Shown: in pieces, positions 18,650-26,555 of the stretch
How the letters are laid out: each line of letters begins with the position of its first letter
Position numbering within the stretch: position 1 is the stretch's first letter
NCBI GenBank assembly: GCA_029565415.1
Contig: JAKQOH010000139.1
Span: forward strand, 1 to 64,000
Reading direction: 5' to 3'
Origin: Candidatus Rifleibacteriota bacterium
GTDB taxonomy: Bacteria > Riflebacteria > Ozemobacteria > Ozemobacterales > Ozemobacteraceae
DNA length: 64,000 nt
Position numbers and translations under genes: made by a program
Notes under the pieces: model-generated
The model's input: the letters and a program-made list of their open reading frames with translations, nothing else
What the model was told of the DNA's origin: nothing
The model's database searches: none

Positions 18650-20398
18650 TCACGGGTTCAGCTTGATGCCGTTGAAGAAGTCGACAATACCGTTCGCTAT
18701 TGAACGTGCCGCCGCCTCCTGATACCCGGCATTGCTGAGCTTCGGCCCTTCCGTCGGGTTGGACAGCATCCCCACCTCGACCAGCACCGCCGGATAGATC
18801 ATGAACCGCAGCGGCAACAGCGGGAGAGGGCGGACACCCCGGTCCCGTGTCGACAGGTGTTTCACCATCCGATCCCGGATTTTCATCGAGAGGAAGCGCG
18901 CCAGATCGAACCGGGTCGTCTGCGCCCACTCCCCAAACGTGTTCTGCGGTGGGATTCGACTGCCGGCGTCGTTTTCGAACGCGGCCCCGTTCGTGTCGAA
19001 ACTGTAGCACGCGACCCCCTCGATAGACTCGTCGCCGGCCCCGCCGACGTGCAGGGAAACCAGCAGATCCCCGCCCGATTTATTGGCCGCCGCCTGTCGT
19101 TCGGCCGGCGACAGGGTGGCATCCTGCGCCCGCAGCAGATAGGCACTGAAGCCCATCTGGCGGAGCACTTTGCGCAGGTGGGTGGCGATGGCCATCGTGA
19201 TCTGTTTTTCCGGGGCGAGACCGTTCAAGGTCACGCCCGCATCCGATCCGCCGTGGCCCGGGTCGATGATGATTGCGCGGCCAGAAAACGCAGATCGAGA
19301 CAGCGTTTCCAGGGGAACGTCGATCCGCAGATTCTTCGCCGGCTCGCGACTTGGCGGCTCCGGCGTCGCTGCCGGGGGTTTCTCGGGAGTGGCCGCAGGC
19401 GTCGCGGCGGGAATGGCTGCCGTCATCGTCGCCTGCGCAGGTGCCGGTTTCAGGGGCGCCGTCGCACTCGCGGCGGCCAGTTTGACCGGCGCCGAAGCTG
19501 TTGCCGCCGAGACACCCGCCGCGCGGAAGGTCAGGACCATGCGGTACGGATTGGCCACCGTCTCGATCGTCGGGGCTTCGCCGCCCTCGACCAGATCGAA
19601 GTTGACGACCAGGCCCTTGCGGTCCGGTCCGCTGTGAAAGGAGACATTTTTCAGATCCCGGCCAGCCGGATTGCTTCGCTTGGTGGGGATGATGTTCTTG
19701 CAGCCATTGATCCGCAGCTTGACCGTTCCCTTGCCGACCTTTTCCGTTGCATAGCTCATCGGCCCGTCGAACTCGAGGACGACCCGCGTCTGATCGTCGC
19801 GCACGGAATGCCGCACCGTGACGAGCGTCGAGGCGTCCTCCTCCTCGGGGGTTTCGTTCGCAGCCGTCTGAGCCGCCGGCGGTGAGACGGGGGGAGGAAT
19901 CACCTGGGGCGGAGAGACCAGCACCGGGGAAGCTGGTTCTTCCTCCTCGGCGGCGGGCGTGTCGGGGCCAAGCTCCTCCTCGTCCTCTTCCTCTGCGGGA
20001 GAGGTGATCGTGACCGAAGGCGGCTTCGCCGCAGCGGCAGGTTTCTGAGCCGCCTGGGAGCCGAACACGTTGATGATCGACCGTGCCGGGGCCATGAGCT
20101 GGCCTCCCTGCAGGATCGGCGCAGAGGGAAGAACCAGCGGCTGGTCATCGACCACCGATTCGGTGCGCCCGACCGTCAGGTGCATCGATCGTCCGCCGCG
20201 CGACAGCACCAGCGTTTTCTGCATCGGAAACCATTGATACGCGATTCCCTGCGACTCGGCGAACTCCCGGACGCTGATGAAGCCTTTCGTCTGACCAGCC
20301 TCCTGTGCACCCACGGGGGAGGCGAAAAACAGCACGGCCGCCGCCCCGGCGGCGAGTCCCCGACGCCAGAAGCGCCCCACTCGGTTCGATGTCATCAT
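18650..20398 (-). CDS. N-acetylmuramoyl-L-alanine amidase with AMIN domain (AmiC/CwlD family)
   Basis: Periplasmic zinc amidase that cuts the bond between muramic acid and the stem peptide. Domains in order: signal peptide (1-31), a copper-amine-oxidase-N-like fold (40-115), a Glu/Pro-rich linker, an AMIN peptidoglycan-targeting domain (190-295), an Ala/Pro linker, and Amidase_3 (372-580). Zinc ligands read as His382 (DPGHGG), Glu397 and His450; catalytic Glu541 is in VLVEVGMLSN. The Asn that often follows the second His is replaced (LHVGG). Starts at 20398 or 20395. Overlaps smpB by four bases and feeds into gerMN. Confidence 0.92.
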   Translation of the reverse strand: MMTSNRVGRFWRRGLAAGAAAVLFFASPVGAQEAGQTKGFISVREFAESQGIAYQWFPMQKTLVLSRGGRSMHLTVGRTESVVDDQPLVLPSAPILQGGQLMAPARSIINVFGSQAAQKPAAAAKPPSVTITSPAEEEDEEELGPDTPAAEEEEPASPVLVSPPQVIPPPVSPPAAQTAANETPEEEDASTLVTVRHSVRDDQTRVVLEFDGPMSYATEKVGKGTVKLRINGCKNIIPTKRSNPAGRDLKNVSFHSGPDRKGLVVNFDLVEGGEAPTIETVANPYRMVLTFRAAGVSAATASAPVKLAAASATAPLKPAPAQATMTAAIPAATPAATPEKPPAATPEPPSREPAKNLRIDVPLETLSRSAFSGRAIIIDPGHGGSDAGVTLNGLAPEKQITMAIATHLRKVLRQMGFSAYLLRAQDATLSPAERQAAANKSGGDLLVSLHVGGAGDESIEGVACYSFDTNGAAFENDAGSRIPPQNTFGEWAQTTRFDLARFLSMKIRDRMVKHLSTRDRGVRPLPLLPLRFMIYPAVLVEVGMLSNPTEGPKLSNAGYQEAAARSIANGIVDFFNGIKLNP

Positions 20399-20871
20399 CG
20401 TCTCTCGCTCATCTCGCGGTCGAGCTCGCGCTTGAGGTCCTTTTTCGCGATCGTCGCCCGCTTGTCATACTGGGCTTTGCCTTTGGCCAGGCCCAGTTCG
20501 ACCTTCACCATGCCGTTCTTGAAATACATCCGCAGCGGGATCAAGGTGTGCCCCGACACCTGGAGCTTCTGCTGCAGTTTGAGGATCTCGCGCTTGTGTG
20601 CCAGCAGCCGCCGTTTTCGCAGCGGGGCATGATCGAGCCGGTTCGAGAAGGCATTCGAACCGATATGCACCTCGTTCAGCCACAACTGGCCGTTCACCGC
20701 CTCGGCATACCCGTCCTTGAGGTTCACCCGGCCCTCGCGGCAGGGACGCAGCTCCGAGCCCACCAGCTCGATGCCCGTCTCGATCTTGTCGAGGATGAAA
20801 TACTCGTGGTAGGCGTAGCGGTTGGCCGCGATCAGTTTCGTGCCGTCACCGGTCGACGCTTTGGACTTCAA
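20395..20871 (-). CDS. smpB: SsrA-binding protein SmpB
   Basis: Binds tmRNA and delivers it to stalled ribosomes for trans-translation. The 158-residue protein has the OB-fold core IAANRYAYHEYFILDKIETGIELVGSE, then GRVNLKDGYAEAVNGQLWL and the basic C-terminal tail with KGKAQYDKRATIAKKDLKRE that mimics the tRNA anticodon stem. The likely start is TTG at 20871, inside the end of the upstream TPR gene, with GGTGA five bases before it. No ssrA gene was recognised in the window. Confidence 0.94.
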   Translation of the reverse strand: MKSKASTGDGTKLIAANRYAYHEYFILDKIETGIELVGSELRPCREGRVNLKDGYAEAVNGQLWLNEVHIGSNAFSNRLDHAPLRKRRLLAHKREILKLQQKLQVSGHTLIPLRMYFKNGMVKVELGLAKGKAQYDKRATIAKKDLKRELDREMSERR

Positions 20872-21937
20872 TCAAATCACCCGCTTTCACGCCGCGTTCG
20901 TGCTCCTGCCGGACCAGCGCCCAGCACGATCGCGCGAACACCTTCGTGACGAGCAGTTCGGCGGTGACCGTATCCGGGCGGCGTCCGAGAACCCGGCCGG
21001 TCTTGGGGTCGCGAATCTCCCCGCCGGGCCGGAATGAACGCAGCTTCAATGTATACTCATCGGCAAGGGACAGTCCGGATTCAAGCCCGATATCGAGAAT
21101 GACGATCCCTTTCGACCGCTCGACGACCGTGCCGGCCGAAACCGGCTTTGCCTCGCCTCGCTCCTCGATCTTCGCGAGCCGCTCCGCGAGCGCCGTATCG
21201 TCGGGAAACCGCTTCAGCGCCTCTCGCAGAATGCGCGCCGCCTCGCGATGCCAGCCGGCCGTCACCAGCCGGCCGCTTGCCTCGTCGACGAGGTCCCGGT
21301 CGAGCTCCCGATGCAGGTCGAGCATGTCGATATACGCCTTCGCGCTGCCCTGCCTGTCCCCTCGATCCCACAGGATCCGGGCCAGGAGCTTCTGATACTC
21401 GGCATTCGCGGGATACAGCTCGACGGCCTTCTTGAGGTTCGCGACAGCGCCGTCCCAGTGGCCCTCTTCGAGGAGATGCTTGCCTTGCTGGAAGACGAGT
21501 TCGGCCTCTTCCTGCCGCTTCCGTGTTTTCGAGAGCTGGCGCAGGGCCGGATACTCGTTGTTCTGGATACTCAGCGCCTCGCGACGGTCGCGGATCAGCC
21601 GCTGCAGCCGCATCACTTCTTCCCAGTGGAAATCGGCTTCGCGAAGTTTCCCCATTTCGCGATACAGCTTCCCGAGCCAGTAATGCGCCTTGATCAGGTT
21701 CGGCTCGCGCCGGAGGGCGTCCTGGAAACTGCGCTGCGCATCGTCGAACCGGCCGGCACGATACTGGCGGTAGCCTTCTTCGTAGGCTTCGAGAGCGCCG
21801 TCGGCGTTCGTGGCCTGCGTGATGGCGGGGCGATCGACGGGGTGGATCGGCTCCGGGGCCGCCTGGGCCGGAGCGGCGGCAAACAGCGAGAGGGCGCAGA
21901 AAGCCGTGGCAACCGGGCCAAGCCGATGCCCGATCAT
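20846..21937 (-). CDS. Secreted TPR-repeat protein
   Basis: A 363-residue exported protein with a signal peptide (about 1-26, ending AAPAQA). TPR-like repeats fill residues 45-240 (YEEGYRQYRAGRFDDAQRSFQ, HYWLGKLYREMGKLREADFHW, FQQGKHLLEEGHWDGAVANLK). A C-terminal beta domain (about 255-363) resembles the FlgT/CsgG-accessory style barrel with GIVILDIGLESGLSLADEYTL and GDLIEVQ. ATG at 21937 is preferred over GTG at 21955 because it has an AAGG site. Function unknown; its position with flgJ and peptidoglycan enzymes suggests envelope assembly. Overlaps smpB by 26 bases. Confidence 0.75.
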   Translation of the reverse strand: MIGHRLGPVATAFCALSLFAAAPAQAAPEPIHPVDRPAITQATNADGALEAYEEGYRQYRAGRFDDAQRSFQDALRREPNLIKAHYWLGKLYREMGKLREADFHWEEVMRLQRLIRDRREALSIQNNEYPALRQLSKTRKRQEEAELVFQQGKHLLEEGHWDGAVANLKKAVELYPANAEYQKLLARILWDRGDRQGSAKAYIDMLDLHRELDRDLVDEASGRLVTAGWHREAARILREALKRFPDDTALAERLAKIEERGEAKPVSAGTVVERSKGIVILDIGLESGLSLADEYTLKLRSFRPGGEIRDPKTGRVLGRRPDTVTAELLVTKVFARSCWALVRQEHERGVKAGDLIEVQSVDR

Positions 21938-21962
21938 GCGCGACCTTCTTGTCACGGCTGGA

Positions 21963-22661
21963 TCAGCGACTGGCCAGGCGCCGCGGGGTCAGGAGGGCCA
22001 GCGGATTGATCCAGCGCCCGGCGCGCTTCACCGAAAAATGCAGATGGGGACCGGTTGCACGCCCCGAGCTTCCCGCCAGGCCGAGCACCTGGCCCGCGCG
22101 GAGCCGCTGGCCGGGCTTGCACCGATAAGACGAGAGATGACCGAAGACGAGAAGCAGCTCTCCGCACTGGATGCGCACTTCCCGGCCCATGGCGCCCGCA
22201 CGCCGTGCCGAAAGGACGGTTCCGTCCACGGGGGAGATGATCGGCGTACCGCTCCGGGCACGGATATCGATACCGGCGTGGAACGAGGACCTGCGGGTGA
22301 TCGGGTGTCGCCGCATGCCATACCCGGAGGAGATGCTGCCACGCACCGGCCAGAAAAACTCGGCGTCGGATGTCTGACGGCTCTCGACAGAAGCGATCCG
22401 GTAGCCCTTCGTCTCTCCATCGTTCACGGCTTCGCCGCCCAGGGCGCAGAGAAGCTGTTCGGCCGATGGGGCGTTCTCCCGCAGAACCCCGGCCAGGCGG
22501 GTCATTGCCGTCTTCCACAGGGGCACCAGGGCAAACCGGCCCTCGAGATTGACGCAGACGTTCGAGGGGTCCGGGGGGGCCACCTGGAGGCCGATCAGGC
22601 CGACCAGAACGAGCAGAAAGCGTACAGGGGAAGACAGCGGCGGTATGGCGGTGTAATGCAT
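21963..22661 (-). CDS. M23 family metallopeptidase (LytM domain)
   Basis: Zinc endopeptidase acting on peptidoglycan cross-links, or a LytM activator of amidases. The 232-residue product has an N-terminal hydrophobic segment (about 13-28) and a complete LytM domain (104-220) with HXXXD at His128/Asp132, His175 (VFGHLSS) and HLH at 206-208 (GPHLHFS). As all zinc ligands are present it should be active. ATG at 22661 overlaps the rho stop by one base. It sits between rho and an AMIN-amidase, so it may supply that enzyme's partner. Confidence 0.9.
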   Translation of the reverse strand: MHYTAIPPLSSPVRFLLVLVGLIGLQVAPPDPSNVCVNLEGRFALVPLWKTAMTRLAGVLRENAPSAEQLLCALGGEAVNDGETKGYRIASVESRQTSDAEFFWPVRGSISSGYGMRRHPITRRSSFHAGIDIRARSGTPIISPVDGTVLSARRAGAMGREVRIQCGELLLVFGHLSSYRCKPGQRLRAGQVLGLAGSSGRATGPHLHFSVKRAGRWINPLALLTPRRLASR

Positions 22662-24004
22662 CAGTTCCCGCTTTTGCCTGAACCTTTGTAGTTCGGGTTG
22701 ATCAGGGAGAGGAACTCGGCGTTGCTTTTCGTGGCCGAAATGCTCTTCACCATCATCTCGATGACTTCCTGGTTGCCCTTCTCCTCGAAGGCGCGGCGCA
22801 GGATGATCACCTTGTTCAGATCCTCGGCGTTCATCAGCAGTTCTTCCTTGCGGGTGCCCGACATCTTCACGTCGATGCAGGGGAAGACGCGCTTGTTGAA
22901 CAGCTTGCGGTCGAGGTGCAGCTCCATGTTGCCGGTGCCCTTGAACTCCTCGAAAATGACTTCGTCCATCTTCGAGCCGGTGTCGATCAGCGCCGTGGCG
23001 ATGACCGTCAGGCTGCCGCCGCCCTCGATCTGGCGGGCCGCGCCCAGAAACCGCTTGGGCTTGTGCAGGGCGAACGGATTCACGCCGCCGGTGAGGGTCT
23101 GGCCGGCCGACGGCACCGAGATGTTGTAGGCGCGGGCCAGGCGCGTGATCGAGTCGAGCAGGATCACGACGTCGCGGCCGAGCTCGACGTACCGCTTGGC
23201 CTTTTCCAGGAGCAGCTCGGAAACCTTTATATGGTGACTGATATGTTCGTCGAACGTCGAGGCGACGACTTCGGCATCGACCGAGCGGCGCATGTCGGTG
23301 ACTTCTTCCGGCCGCTCGTCGATCAGCAGGATCAGCATCAGGACTTCGGGATGGTTGGCGATGATCGCGTTCGCCAGCTTCTTCAAGAGAACGGTCTTGC
23401 CGGCCTTGGGCGGTGCGACGATCAGGCCGCGCTGGCCTTTGCCGATCGGGCAGATCAGATCGAACACTCGCATCGAGGTGTCGCCGTCGCTGGTCTCGAG
23501 GGTGAAGCGGTTGGTCGGGAAGACCGGGATGCCATCCTCGAAGTTGGTGCGCCGCGCGAGCTGCTCGAGGCTGACGCCGTTCACGGCCTCGACCCGCAGC
23601 AGGGAATGATAGCTCTCGTCATCTTTCGGCAGTCGCACCTGCGCGATCACGTGGTCGCCGTTCATCAGGCCGTAGCGCTTGAGCTGCGAGGGGGAGACGT
23701 AAACGTCGTCGTCGTTCTGGATGTAGCTGCGGGTGCGGATGAAGCCATATCCGTCGGAAAGAACCTCGAGCGTGCCTTCCGCGAGGGCGAGGCCCTGCCG
23801 GTTCAGGTGCTCGCGCAGAATCGCGCGGATCATCTGATCCTTTTTCATCTTCTCTGCGCCGTTGATGTTGAACTCTTTGGCGATCAGCCTGAGCCCCTTC
23901 ACGGGCTCTTCACAGAGTTTCAGATAATTCAGGGTGGACTCGTCCACAACAGTTTCCCCTTTCGTGGGTTCAAGCGGGTGATTTTGTGCGGTGTCTTGCT
24001 GCAT
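22661..24004 (-). CDS. rho: Transcription termination factor Rho
   Basis: Hexameric RNA helicase that ends transcription at C-rich unstructured sites. The 447-residue product has the Rho N-terminal helix bundle (about 25-70), the cold-shock-like RNA-binding domain with DGYGFIRT and DDDVYVSPSQ (80-140), Walker A PPKAGKT near 200, Walker B VVILLDSITRLARA, and the R-loop/Q-loop segment. Unlike many high-GC phyla it has no long N-terminal insert. It lies between flgJ and an M23 peptidase gene. Confidence 0.97.
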   Translation of the reverse strand: MQQDTAQNHPLEPTKGETVVDESTLNYLKLCEEPVKGLRLIAKEFNINGAEKMKKDQMIRAILREHLNRQGLALAEGTLEVLSDGYGFIRTRSYIQNDDDVYVSPSQLKRYGLMNGDHVIAQVRLPKDDESYHSLLRVEAVNGVSLEQLARRTNFEDGIPVFPTNRFTLETSDGDTSMRVFDLICPIGKGQRGLIVAPPKAGKTVLLKKLANAIIANHPEVLMLILLIDERPEEVTDMRRSVDAEVVASTFDEHISHHIKVSELLLEKAKRYVELGRDVVILLDSITRLARAYNISVPSAGQTLTGGVNPFALHKPKRFLGAARQIEGGGSLTVIATALIDTGSKMDEVIFEEFKGTGNMELHLDRKLFNKRVFPCIDVKMSGTRKEELLMNAEDLNKVIILRRAFEEKGNQEVIEMMVKSISATKSNAEFLSLINPNYKGSGKSGN

Positions 24005-24019
24005 GGCGGGAAGCGGTCC

Positions 24020-24355
24020 TCAGCCGCGTTTGCGGGTCGGCGGAAGGATCGAGCGGGAAAGTTCTTTGAACAGAATCTGGCCCATACCGATCGGGGACTG
24101 TTTGGCGCGCTCCTGGTCGAGCATGTCGGAAAAAATGTCTTCCGCCTGCCCGCCGCTCACGAGGCCGGTTTTGTGAACCGTCTTCTTCATTTCCTTCATC
24201 ATCTGGTAGACGAAGATGGATTCGAAGTCGTTGCAGGCGGCTTCGAGCTTCTGTAATTCTTTTTTCTTGCTCTCCGGCAGCTCGTCGAAGTTCTTCACGG
24301 CGTTTCGTGCGGAAACGCCGGTTGAAAGCGATTGCGAGCGTTTGATGCCGTCCAA
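24020..24355 (-). CDS. flgJ: Flagellar rod-binding (rod cap) protein, FlgJ N-terminal domain only
   Basis: Helps build the flagellar rod through the periplasm. The 111-residue product matches the Rod-binding family: LEAACNDFESIFVYQMMKEM, then KTGLVSGGQAEDIFSDMLDQ and GMGQILFKEL. It lacks the muramidase domain found in enterobacterial FlgJ, so a separate wall hydrolase must open the peptidoglycan; the nearby M23, amidase or MltG genes are candidates. Translation begins with TTG at 24355, preceded by a strong AAGGAG site; no ATG is available in frame. It lies ten bases after a TPR gene and 15 before rho. Confidence 0.87.
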   Translation of the reverse strand: MDGIKRSQSLSTGVSARNAVKNFDELPESKKKELQKLEAACNDFESIFVYQMMKEMKKTVHKTGLVSGGQAEDIFSDMLDQERAKQSPIGMGQILFKELSRSILPPTRKRG

Positions 24356-24365
24356 GGGTGGCTCC

Positions 24366-25202
24366 TTAGGAGAGTTTCTGCTGCAGGGCGCGGAACCGCT
24401 CGTTCTGCGGTTCGAGCTCGACCGCCTTGCGCAGGTTCTCGCGGGCCAGGGCGTAATCCCCGGCGGCGTGCTGCGCCTCGGCGAGCGCATAGAACGCGTC
24501 GGCGTCGCTGTAGAGCATGCCGAAGCTGTAATGGTAATCGACTTCGTCGGTATCGTACTCGACCGCCTTGAGCAGGTGTTCGACGGCCTTGTCATACTGC
24601 TGCAGGAAGAAGTAGCTGCGCCCGATGTAAAAATGCCCCTCGGCGTAGCGGGTCTTGAACATCGCGAGATTCGTGTAATGCTCGATGACTTTCTCGAACT
24701 GCTGGACCGCCTCGGCGGGGTGGTTGACCCGCTGGAGCGCCTGTCCGAGCATGAAACGGGCCATGATGTCGCTGGGATCCTTGACCAGGGCGCGCTTCAG
24801 GTTCTCGATCGCCTCGCCGTACATGGCCATCTCGAGATAGACATGGCCCATGCGTCCATAAACCTCGAAATGTTTCGGATCGATGCTCAGCGCCTTCTGG
24901 AACTCGTACAGAGCCTCGGAATGGCGGCCCAGATGGGCATACGCGCAGCCGAGATCGAAATGGGAATTCTCCACTTCGGGTTTGAGCTCGCTCGACTTCT
25001 TGAACATGTCGACCGCTTTCGTGATCTGACCCTTCTTCATGTAGAAATCACCGAGCTTGTTGTAGGCTTCGGCGAAGACGGGGTCGAGCTTGACGGCCTT
25101 TTCCATCTCGTTGATCGCGTCGTTCAGCTTGCCGCGCATGTCAAAGGAAAGACCGCGGTCGAAGTGCTGGTTGGCGAGATCCCGATCCTCGATACTGGTC
25201 AT
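24366..25202 (-). CDS. Cytoplasmic-type TPR-repeat protein in the flagellar locus
   Basis: A 278-residue protein built almost wholly of about seven TPRs (residues 6-275), e.g. AYNKLGDFYMKKGQITKAV, HFDLGCAYAHLGRHSEALYEF and HFYIGRSYFFLQQYDKAVEHL. No signal peptide. ATG at 25202 has a CAGGAG site nine bases upstream. It separates flgI from flgJ, which are adjacent in many bacteria. A structural or chaperone role in motility is possible but not shown. Confidence 0.78.
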   Translation of the reverse strand: MTSIEDRDLANQHFDRGLSFDMRGKLNDAINEMEKAVKLDPVFAEAYNKLGDFYMKKGQITKAVDMFKKSSELKPEVENSHFDLGCAYAHLGRHSEALYEFQKALSIDPKHFEVYGRMGHVYLEMAMYGEAIENLKRALVKDPSDIMARFMLGQALQRVNHPAEAVQQFEKVIEHYTNLAMFKTRYAEGHFYIGRSYFFLQQYDKAVEHLLKAVEYDTDEVDYHYSFGMLYSDADAFYALAEAQHAAGDYALARENLRKAVELEPQNERFRALQQKLS

Positions 25203-25268
25203 TGGTTCATCTCCTGGAGGGTGTCCAAGACACAAAGTGGGGGGAGGGGGGAAATAAAAAGTCAAGGA

Positions 25269-25297
25269 ACCATAGCACAGCATAGGTCAAAGATCAA
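25269..25297 (-). promoter_or_regulatory. Possible promoter of the TPR-flgJ-rho operon
   Basis: On the minus strand TTGATC (25297-25292), 17 bases, TATGGT (25274-25269). It sits in the 124-base gap after flgI, the first clear gap in the minus-strand run, and would give a leader of about 60 bases. Confidence 0.35.
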
Positions 25298-25326
25298 GGG
25301 CACGGAAAAAAGTTTTTTTGATGGGC

Positions 25327-26451
25327 CTACATGATTTTCAGCTCGCCGTTGAGCGCACCGGCGGCTTCAATAGCCTGGAAAATGGCGATCAGGTCCTTCG
25401 GTGTGGCGCCGATTCCGTTGAGGGCACTCACAAGATCGTCGACCGTGGTTTCGCCCTGGATGGCCACGAGACTGCCGGATTTCGGAGCCGCCTTGGTGCC
25501 CCCTGCACCGGCTGCCGGGGCGGCGGGTGTGCGCTGTGCCCCGTCGCCGATCTCGATCTTCAGCCCGCTCTGCGAGATCACGACCCGGTTGATGCGCACC
25601 TTGTTGCCGACGATCACGGTGCCCGTGCGCTCGTTGATCACGACGCGGTTCGGCTCCTCGATCGTGAGCGTCAGCTCCTCGATCGCCGCCGCGAAGCTGA
25701 CCGGATCATCCTTGAAACTGCTGGGAATCGTGATATCGAGGGTGCCCGGATTGGCGATCTTCGCCCAGCCCTCGCCGAACTTGCGGTCGATCGCGTCCTT
25801 CACCTTGCGGGACAGCGCCGTGTCCTTGCGCTGCATGAGAAGGCTGAAGAGGCCGTTCTGGCCGAACACGTCCCCGACTTCCCGCTCCTGGATGGCGCCG
25901 TTCGGAATCTGCGCCACCGTGAGATGGTTCTTCTGCGCCGTGCCGCCCGCCGCGCCGCCTCCGGCACCCGTGCCGGCCTGGAAGCCGCCGATCGAGATGT
26001 TCCCCTGCGCGACGGCATACACCTGGCCGTCCCCGCCCTTCAGGAGCGTCGGGAGGAGCACCCCGCCCTGGAGGCTCTTGGAGTCGCCGATCGAGCTGAC
26101 GGTCACGTTGAACGCTTCTCCGGCCCGCGCAAACGGCGGGATCATCGCCGTCACGACGACGGCCGCGCAGTTCTTGCTCTGAATCGAGGCCGGATCGATC
26201 TCCATGCCCATGTTCTGGAGCAGCCCCTTCATCATCGCCGAACTCATCGGGGTCTTGTCGCCGGTGCCGTCGAGGCCGGTCACGAGGCCGTAGCCGATCA
26301 GCTGATACTCGCGGGCGGTGTTGATGCGGGCGATATCCTTGATGCGGACCTGCGCCTCGGCCCAGACCGGAGTGACGGGAGTGAACGTCACCAGCCCCGC
26401 GAGGGCGAGAGCGATGATGGTGTGCGAGCGGCCCCTGGATGAATGATTCAC
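25327..26451 (-). CDS. flgI: Flagellar P-ring protein FlgI
   Basis: Forms the periplasmic P ring around the rod. The 374-residue product has a signal peptide (about 1-30, cut near PVWA), then the FlgI hallmarks QVRIKDIARINTAREYQLIGYGLV, GLDGTGDKTP and the C-terminal VSALNGIGATPKDLIAIFQAIEAAGAL. Two Gly/Ala-rich inserts (near 165-182 and 310-330) are unusual. No ATG fits; GTG at 26451 with a GAGG site gives the correct length. In many bacteria flgH-flgI-flgJ are contiguous, whereas here flgH is 5.9 kb away behind a foreign-looking cassette. Confidence 0.95.
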   Translation of the reverse strand: MNHSSRGRSHTIIALALAGLVTFTPVTPVWAEAQVRIKDIARINTAREYQLIGYGLVTGLDGTGDKTPMSSAMMKGLLQNMGMEIDPASIQSKNCAAVVVTAMIPPFARAGEAFNVTVSSIGDSKSLQGGVLLPTLLKGGDGQVYAVAQGNISIGGFQAGTGAGGGAAGGTAQKNHLTVAQIPNGAIQEREVGDVFGQNGLFSLLMQRKDTALSRKVKDAIDRKFGEGWAKIANPGTLDITIPSSFKDDPVSFAAAIEELTLTIEEPNRVVINERTGTVIVGNKVRINRVVISQSGLKIEIGDGAQRTPAAPAAGAGGTKAAPKSGSLVAIQGETTVDDLVSALNGIGATPKDLIAIFQAIEAAGALNGELKIM

Positions 26452-26555
26452 AGTCTGCGCCTCGGAACGATGGATTCGGAAGAAGGCTCGGAAGAACTCT
26501 TTCCCAGTAAATGTATCGGCATGCCGCGCCTCATTCCGAAGGGGTGGCACGAAGG

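Noticed and set aside
20395..20871. Nearby ssrA (tmRNA) gene
   Set aside because: Neighbouring bases are fully coding and no tRNA-like ends or tag reading frame were found.
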